A stretch of DNA of 26,721 nucleotides from Anaerolineae bacterium (lineage in GTDB: Bacteria > Chloroflexota > Anaerolineae > Promineifilales > Promineifilaceae): the NCBI GenBank assembly GCA_028277515.1, contig JANQGC010000050.1:1-26721 (forward strand), read 5' to 3'. The notes under the pieces were generated by a model. That model searched no databases, was not told where the DNA came from, and worked only from the letters and a program-made list of their open reading frames with translations. Each line of letters begins with the position of its first letter. Position 1 is the stretch's first letter. Shown here piece after piece: positions 22,966 to 26,721 of the stretch. The position numbers and the translations under genes are program-made.

Positions 22966-25200
22966 TTATAGTAAATGTTTTTTATCCCACTGTGGCTCAG
23001 GCTGGGCCATGATGCGCGCAATTTCTCGCAATCTCATCCACCACTGTTTCTTTGGTCGGGCATGGGCTAAATCAAGCATACGTGGGATGTCACGCAAATC
23101 CTTAAACTGAATAATACCACCCACCTGGCCGATGCAAGCGCTTGTATATTCCTGTTCCTGAATTTGTTGCACTAAATATTCAACTGATTTTGCGGCAAAA
23201 CGTGTCGCCATAATGCGATCATACGGCGAAGGATTACCTCCTTGCTGCAAATGACCTAATATAGCCTGGCGCACATCAAACAAATCTCCCCCCTCTTCTT
23301 CAAAAAGTGCGGCCATAAATGAAGTATCATACATCTCATTGGCCTTTTCATTGCGGATGACCAGACCAAGGCGTTTGCCTTTAAGGAAGCCGTCTATTAG
23401 TTCATTGACATCGTTCAACATGTCTTGTAAGGTGACTCCTTCCTCATGCAAATAAGCTCGTTCGGCTCCGGTAGCGATAGCCCCTGTCAATGTCAGGTAT
23501 CCGCAGTAATGCCCCATTACTTCAACAATAAACGCTCGTCGTGAAGCAACGGCCGATTGCTTAATACGATCCACGGCCCAAACAATACTGTTTAACGCTG
23601 TGTCAGCACCGACGCTAAAATCAGTCGCCGGTAAATTATTATTGATCGACGCCGGAAGACAAACCATTGGAATATCAAAAGCGGGATAATGGGACCGCTG
23701 CTCAAAAAGATCGAGGATTGATAAATAACCGGACCAACCTCCAATCATGAGCAACCCTTCAATCTGGTGCTCTTCTAAAGTCTTGGCAATCGTATAATAA
23801 TCCCGTCCTCTTGGCATGTATCGGCTCGTTCCCAATTCCGCACCCCCTCTAGGAGCCAACCCGGCAACATTCATCCAAGACAGCTCTTTAATTTCGCCAT
23901 CAACTAAACCCCTAAAACCACCGGAAACACCAAACATCACATGACCTTTGTCTACACCGAGACGAACGGCAGATCTTAGCGCCGTATTCATTCCCGGTGC
24001 CGGGCCACCGGCGTGCATGACAGCAATTCGCAGTCGCCGTTGTCCCGGTTGCGGATCGCGAGGAAACGTGCGCACCAGGGTCCGGTACATGCGAAAATTT
24101 TCCTTGAAGCTTGTGCCTCTTAAGATCATCGCTTTATCATAATTCTGTTCTTCGATAGCTTCTGCGACCGCCCGGGTATCTTGTAAACATTTGCTCAACG
24201 GCGTCCTGGTGACTGTATTGCCCTGCACACCAATGACAAGTGGTTCTTCTTGCTGCTCCTCACTTAAAACAGCTTCAACAGCTTCAGCTCCCACAAGCGT
24301 GCTCATAATGCGATCGTACGCGCTTGGCGAACCGCCGCGCTGCACATGACCGAGAACCGTCACCCGTGTATCTTCCCCCAAACGTTCTTCTAGAACTTTC
24401 TTGACTTGATCGCTGGTAATAAGGTTGCCATTTCGGTCTTGTGCGCCTTCAGCGACAACCACAATGCTGTCACGCCGGCCGATTTCGCGACCTTTTTGCA
24501 GGATTTCGCACATTTTCTCTTCCCATTCATCAATATCAGGAGGAAACTCAGGAATTAACACCCAATCCGCTCCAGTAGCCAGGGCGCTCATCAAGGCCAG
24601 GTATCCACAACGACGGCCCATCACTTCCACTACAAAAGTACGTTGGTGGCTGGCGGCCGTGCTGGTGATGTTAACAATCGCATCCACAATGCGGTGCAGT
24701 GCCGTATCCGCGCCAATGGTCATATCCGTACCATGCATATCATTGTCAATGGAGCCAACCATACCGGCGATGGTAAGTGACTGGTTTACATCGGCCATCT
24801 GCTGAGAAATCTGGCCTATTTCCACCAATTCCGCCAGCAATCCAGTCCATTCTTGCTGCAAAATGTGCGCACCAGTCAAACTGCCATCACCACCGATAAC
24901 CACCAATGCTTCGATGCCGTTTTGTACCAAATTATAAGCAGCCCTGCGCCTGCCTTCTCTTTCGCGAAATTCCTGGCAGCGCGCAGAACCTATCATGGTA
25001 CCACCCAGATGTAAAATCCCCCCAACATCGCTCCAGTTAATGGGCCTTATAAATTCTTCGCCATCAACCATGCCCTGGTAGCCTTCATAAACGGCGAATG
25101 TCTCAGCTCCTCTTTCTAAAGCTGAACGCACGACCGAACGTACAGCAGAGTTCATACCTTGCGCATCCCCACCACTGGTTAATACGCCTATTCTTTTCAT
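22966..25200 (-). CDS. Fused double-domain 6-phosphofructokinase, ATP-type, eukaryote-like
   Basis: The 744-residue protein is two phosphofructokinase domains in tandem. The N-terminal half opens with IGVLTSGGDAQGMNSAVRS, has ATP-type GGDGS (103-107), the catalytic SIDND (150-154; Asp152) and MGRRCG (194-199). The C-terminal half restarts near residue 390 with IAVMHAGGPAPGMNTALRS but reads GGWSG where GGDGS is expected and ASINNN where the catalytic TIDND is expected, so it should be inactive. This matches eukaryotic phosphofructokinase, whose C-terminal half became allosteric. AGGAAAG precedes the start. The next gene is a PPi-type phosphofructokinase. Confidence 0.92.
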   Translation of the reverse strand: MKRIGVLTSGGDAQGMNSAVRSVVRSALERGAETFAVYEGYQGMVDGEEFIRPINWSDVGGILHLGGTMIGSARCQEFREREGRRRAAYNLVQNGIEALVVIGGDGSLTGAHILQQEWTGLLAELVEIGQISQQMADVNQSLTIAGMVGSIDNDMHGTDMTIGADTALHRIVDAIVNITSTAASHQRTFVVEVMGRRCGYLALMSALATGADWVLIPEFPPDIDEWEEKMCEILQKGREIGRRDSIVVVAEGAQDRNGNLITSDQVKKVLEERLGEDTRVTVLGHVQRGGSPSAYDRIMSTLVGAEAVEAVLSEEQQEEPLVIGVQGNTVTRTPLSKCLQDTRAVAEAIEEQNYDKAMILRGTSFKENFRMYRTLVRTFPRDPQPGQRRLRIAVMHAGGPAPGMNTALRSAVRLGVDKGHVMFGVSGGFRGLVDGEIKELSWMNVAGLAPRGGAELGTSRYMPRGRDYYTIAKTLEEHQIEGLLMIGGWSGYLSILDLFEQRSHYPAFDIPMVCLPASINNNLPATDFSVGADTALNSIVWAVDRIKQSAVASRRAFIVEVMGHYCGYLTLTGAIATGAERAYLHEEGVTLQDMLNDVNELIDGFLKGKRLGLVIRNEKANEMYDTSFMAALFEEEGGDLFDVRQAILGHLQQGGNPSPYDRIMATRFAAKSVEYLVQQIQEQEYTSACIGQVGGIIQFKDLRDIPRMLDLAHARPKKQWWMRLREIARIMAQPEPQWDKKHLL

Positions 25201-25273
25201 AATTTTCTACTTTCCTAACCTATTTACCCACAATAAATATGGCCTAGCAGCGGTTGCCATTCATCATTGATCA

Positions 25274-25759
25274 TTACTTGTGGTGGCCGAACAGTGTATC
25301 AATTGCTTGCCACCAGTTCAAAATTTCGGCCTGGCGATCCCGAACATAATCTTGCCAGTCGCCGCTAATAATTTGTCGCGACCCATTCACTGATTGAATA
25401 TCCCCCTCATAGACCCAGGCATCTACCTTTTCCCCGGAAGTCAACCTCACCCCCCTACATACCCGCCGGTAGGTTGATTGGTCAACCTGGTCCGGATCGT
25501 ATTCTTCCAGGCTGTCAATCCGGGCCAAAATCTTGTCGTAAACCAGGCGATCGATTGTAATTAATTTGCCGGTTACACGACCCTCAAGACCGGCAACTAA
25601 CATGGGATAATACCCCATATCAAAAATCTGGCTATTATCTAAAAAGGCTGTTTTACTTTCTATAACAAAACTACCCCATAAGCCAAAATTAGGTTGATTG
25701 GGGAGCAATGTGCCATAAACAAAAAACGGCAATTGTTCCGATGCTTGAGGATTCATCAT
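25274..25759 (-). CDS. Gamma-glutamylcyclotransferase-like (GGCT/AIG2) family protein
   Basis: The 161-residue protein has the GGCT fold signature VYGTLLPN (14-21) near the N-terminus, where the glutamyl amine is held, and SLEEYDP further on, whose Glu matches the catalytic acid. The fold suggests cleavage of gamma-glutamyl amides or a related cyclotransfer, but many family members lack a known substrate. No signal peptide or membrane segment is seen. Two ATGs are adjacent (25759 and 25756); a -10 box ending five bases upstream leaves no room for a Shine-Dalgarno, so the transcript may be leaderless. The phosphofructokinase pair starts 73 bases downstream. Confidence 0.85.
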   Translation of the reverse strand: MMNPQASEQLPFFVYGTLLPNQPNFGLWGSFVIESKTAFLDNSQIFDMGYYPMLVAGLEGRVTGKLITIDRLVYDKILARIDSLEEYDPDQVDQSTYRRVCRGVRLTSGEKVDAWVYEGDIQSVNGSRQIISGDWQDYVRDRQAEILNWWQAIDTLFGHHK

Positions 25760-25763
25760 CTGT

Positions 25764-25793
25764 TATAATACCCACAGCTTATTGTAACCACAA
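25764..25793. promoter_or_regulatory. Back-to-back promoters for the GGCT-like gene and tRNA-Arg
   Basis: On minus, TTGTGG (25788-25793) and TATTAT (25765-25770) are 17 bases apart and point to the GGCT-like gene, with predicted start at its ATG. On plus, TATAAT (25764-25769) overlaps the same bases and would give a start about 34 bases before the tRNA, although its -35 is not clear. The two -10 boxes share five bases. Confidence 0.45.
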
Positions 25794-25809
25794 CACACTG
25801 GTTTTTCAT

Positions 25810-25881
25810 GCCCCCGTAGCTCAAAGGATAGAGCAATCGCCTCCTAAGCGATCGATGATGGTTCGAGTCCGTCCGGGGGTA
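25810..25881 (+). tRNA. tRNA-Arg, anticodon CCU
   Basis: A full cloverleaf can be drawn. The acceptor is GCCCCCG/CGGGGGT (25810-25816 with 25874-25880) plus discriminator A at 25881. The D arm is GCTC/GAGC, the anticodon stem ATCGC/GCGAT with loop CTCCTAA (anticodon CCT at 25843-25845), the variable loop is four bases, and the T arm is GATGG/CCGTC around TTCGAGT. It reads AGG. No CCA is encoded. The gene stands alone, seven bases before the convergent priA stop. Confidence 0.96.
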
Positions 25882-25888
25882 TTTTCAC

Positions 25889-26721
25889 TTAGAGGGTGCT
25901 CAACGGATCAATTTCCAACGTCCAATTCCGCGGAAGGGGAAAATCCTCCAATAATTCTGCGGGATTGGGCGACCGTAAAATAATCTGCCAGCGATAACGA
26001 GCATCCACCCGGCTAAAAAAAGGCGGGACCGGCCCGATGATTTCTGTGGCTCCGGCCACCTTCTTACGAATATGCACTTTTAATTCCCTGGCCAGGCTTT
26101 CCGCCTGGCGCTTACCTCGCTCGGCTATCGGATCGGCAAGAACAAGCTTAGCCAGGCGGCGGAACGGGGGCAGCATGTGTTGGGTGCGAAATCCGATTTC
26201 TTCCAGGTAAAAGGAGGCATAATCATGCTCGGAGGCCGCTTGAATGGCATAATGATCCGGTTGGTAAGTCTGGATGATGACGCGTCCACCTAACAAACCG
26301 CGTCCGGCCCGGCCGGCAACCTGCGCTAATAATTGGAATGTCCTTTCACCCGTACGGTAATCCGGCAGTCCGATGGATACATCGGCCGATATGACACCCA
26401 CCAGGGTGACAAATGGCAGATCAAGTCCCTTCGCAATCATCTGGGTGCCCACTAATATATCTGATTCCCGCTCAATAAAACTGGCCAACAGCTTTTCATG
26501 CGTATCTTTACCCGCTGTCGTATCCCGGTCCCAACGGGTGATGCGGGAATTCGGCCATCGCTTTTGTACCCTTACTTCAACTTCTTCCGTTCCCAAGCCG
26601 AAATATTTGATCCGCTTCGAGCCACAGTTCGGACAATTGCTGTGCGGTGGCTCATGCCTGCCGCAGTGATGGCAACTGAGCATCATGCGCGGCCGGTGAT
26701 AGGTTAAGGGCATGTCACAGC
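25889..26721 (-). CDS. priA: Primosomal protein N' (replication restart helicase), C-terminal part
   Basis: The gene is cut by the window edge; about 277 C-terminal residues remain and the frame stays open to 26721. PriA is the DNA helicase that restarts stalled replication forks. Visible are zinc-binding cysteines (CD at the edge, CHHC and CPNC), helicase motif V as GTQMIAKGLD, and motif VI as QVAGRAGRG. The C-terminal domain follows, with IIGPVPPFFSRVDARYRWQIIL and a normal end. The ATG at 26711-26713 is internal, since CDMPLTYH is the usual PriA zinc-region sequence. It converges on the tRNA-Arg. Confidence 0.95.
   Translation of the reverse strand, partial: CDMPLTYHRPRMMLSCHHCGRHEPPHSNCPNCGSKRIKYFGLGTEEVEVRVQKRWPNSRITRWDRDTTAGKDTHEKLLASFIERESDILVGTQMIAKGLDLPFVTLVGVISADVSIGLPDYRTGERTFQLLAQVAGRAGRGLLGGRVIIQTYQPDHYAIQAASEHDYASFYLEEIGFRTQHMLPPFRRLAKLVLADPIAERGKRQAESLARELKVHIRKKVAGATEIIGPVPPFFSRVDARYRWQIILRSPNPAELLEDFPLPRNWTLEIDPLSTL

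Noticed and set aside
22479..23110. Plus-strand frames opposite the two phosphofructokinases
   Set aside because: They are shadows of strongly conserved enzyme genes and have no recognisable domain.
25810..25891. tRNA-Arg as an attachment site of an integrated element
   Set aside because: No integrase, no direct repeat of the tRNA 3' end and no mobile gene is seen; the flanks are ordinary chromosomal genes.

Overview
The window looks like a stretch of chromosome from an uncultured Chloroflexota bacterium, probably of the Anaerolineae group. I infer this from gene content and style: an acidic-linker BMP-type lipoprotein with its ABC transporter, a GatCAB amidotransferase, cyclic-nucleotide/bacterial-PH membrane proteins and a bacterial eRF1-like protein, at roughly half GC. 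No single marker proves it. No phage genes, insertion sequences or CRISPR arrays are visible. Coding density is high and no gene-free gap exceeds 300 bases.

Layout. (1) Positions 3-1238, plus strand: the last codons of an unidentified gene, then a THUMP-like SAM methyltransferase, ending in a convergent gap full of palindromes. (2) 9220-1345, minus strand: a tight run read as cNMP/bPH membrane protein, peptide deformylase, gatC, gatA, a degenerate sugar-nucleotidyltransferase-like protein, a GT4 glycosyltransferase and gatB. The three gat genes are therefore interleaved with two sugar-related genes. (3) 9480-10703, plus: an M50-like membrane metalloprotease fused to TPRs, divergent from block 2 across a gap with two copies of a palindromic operator-like motif. 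(4) 10984-15930, plus: a complete nucleoside-type (BMP family) ABC importer with lipoprotein, double ATPase and two permeases, behind a leader with a three-way-junction fold. (5) 17092-15977, minus: an extended-SDR epimerase with a C-terminal membrane anchor. (6) 17270-17959, plus: a secreted thermonuclease-excalibur lipoprotein. (7) 21458-18022, minus: dnaJ, an HtrA-like lipoprotein protease and a baeRF (eRF1-like) protein, which suggests a protein-quality and translation-stress cluster. (8) 25759-21748, minus: a GGCT-like protein, a 744-residue fused double phosphofructokinase and a second phosphofructokinase with PPi-type residues. (9) tRNA-Arg(CCU) on plus, then the C-terminal part of priA on minus, cut by the window edge.

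Points most worth a second look: the eukaryote-like fused phosphofructokinase with an apparently dead C-terminal half beside a PPi-type enzyme; a nucleotidyltransferase pseudoenzyme inside the gat operon; a baeRF with an altered GGQ-like loop; a family of palindromic elements seen at two places; and a strong excess of the palindrome CGGCCG (about 40 by eye). I see no clear undescribed defence or mobile system.
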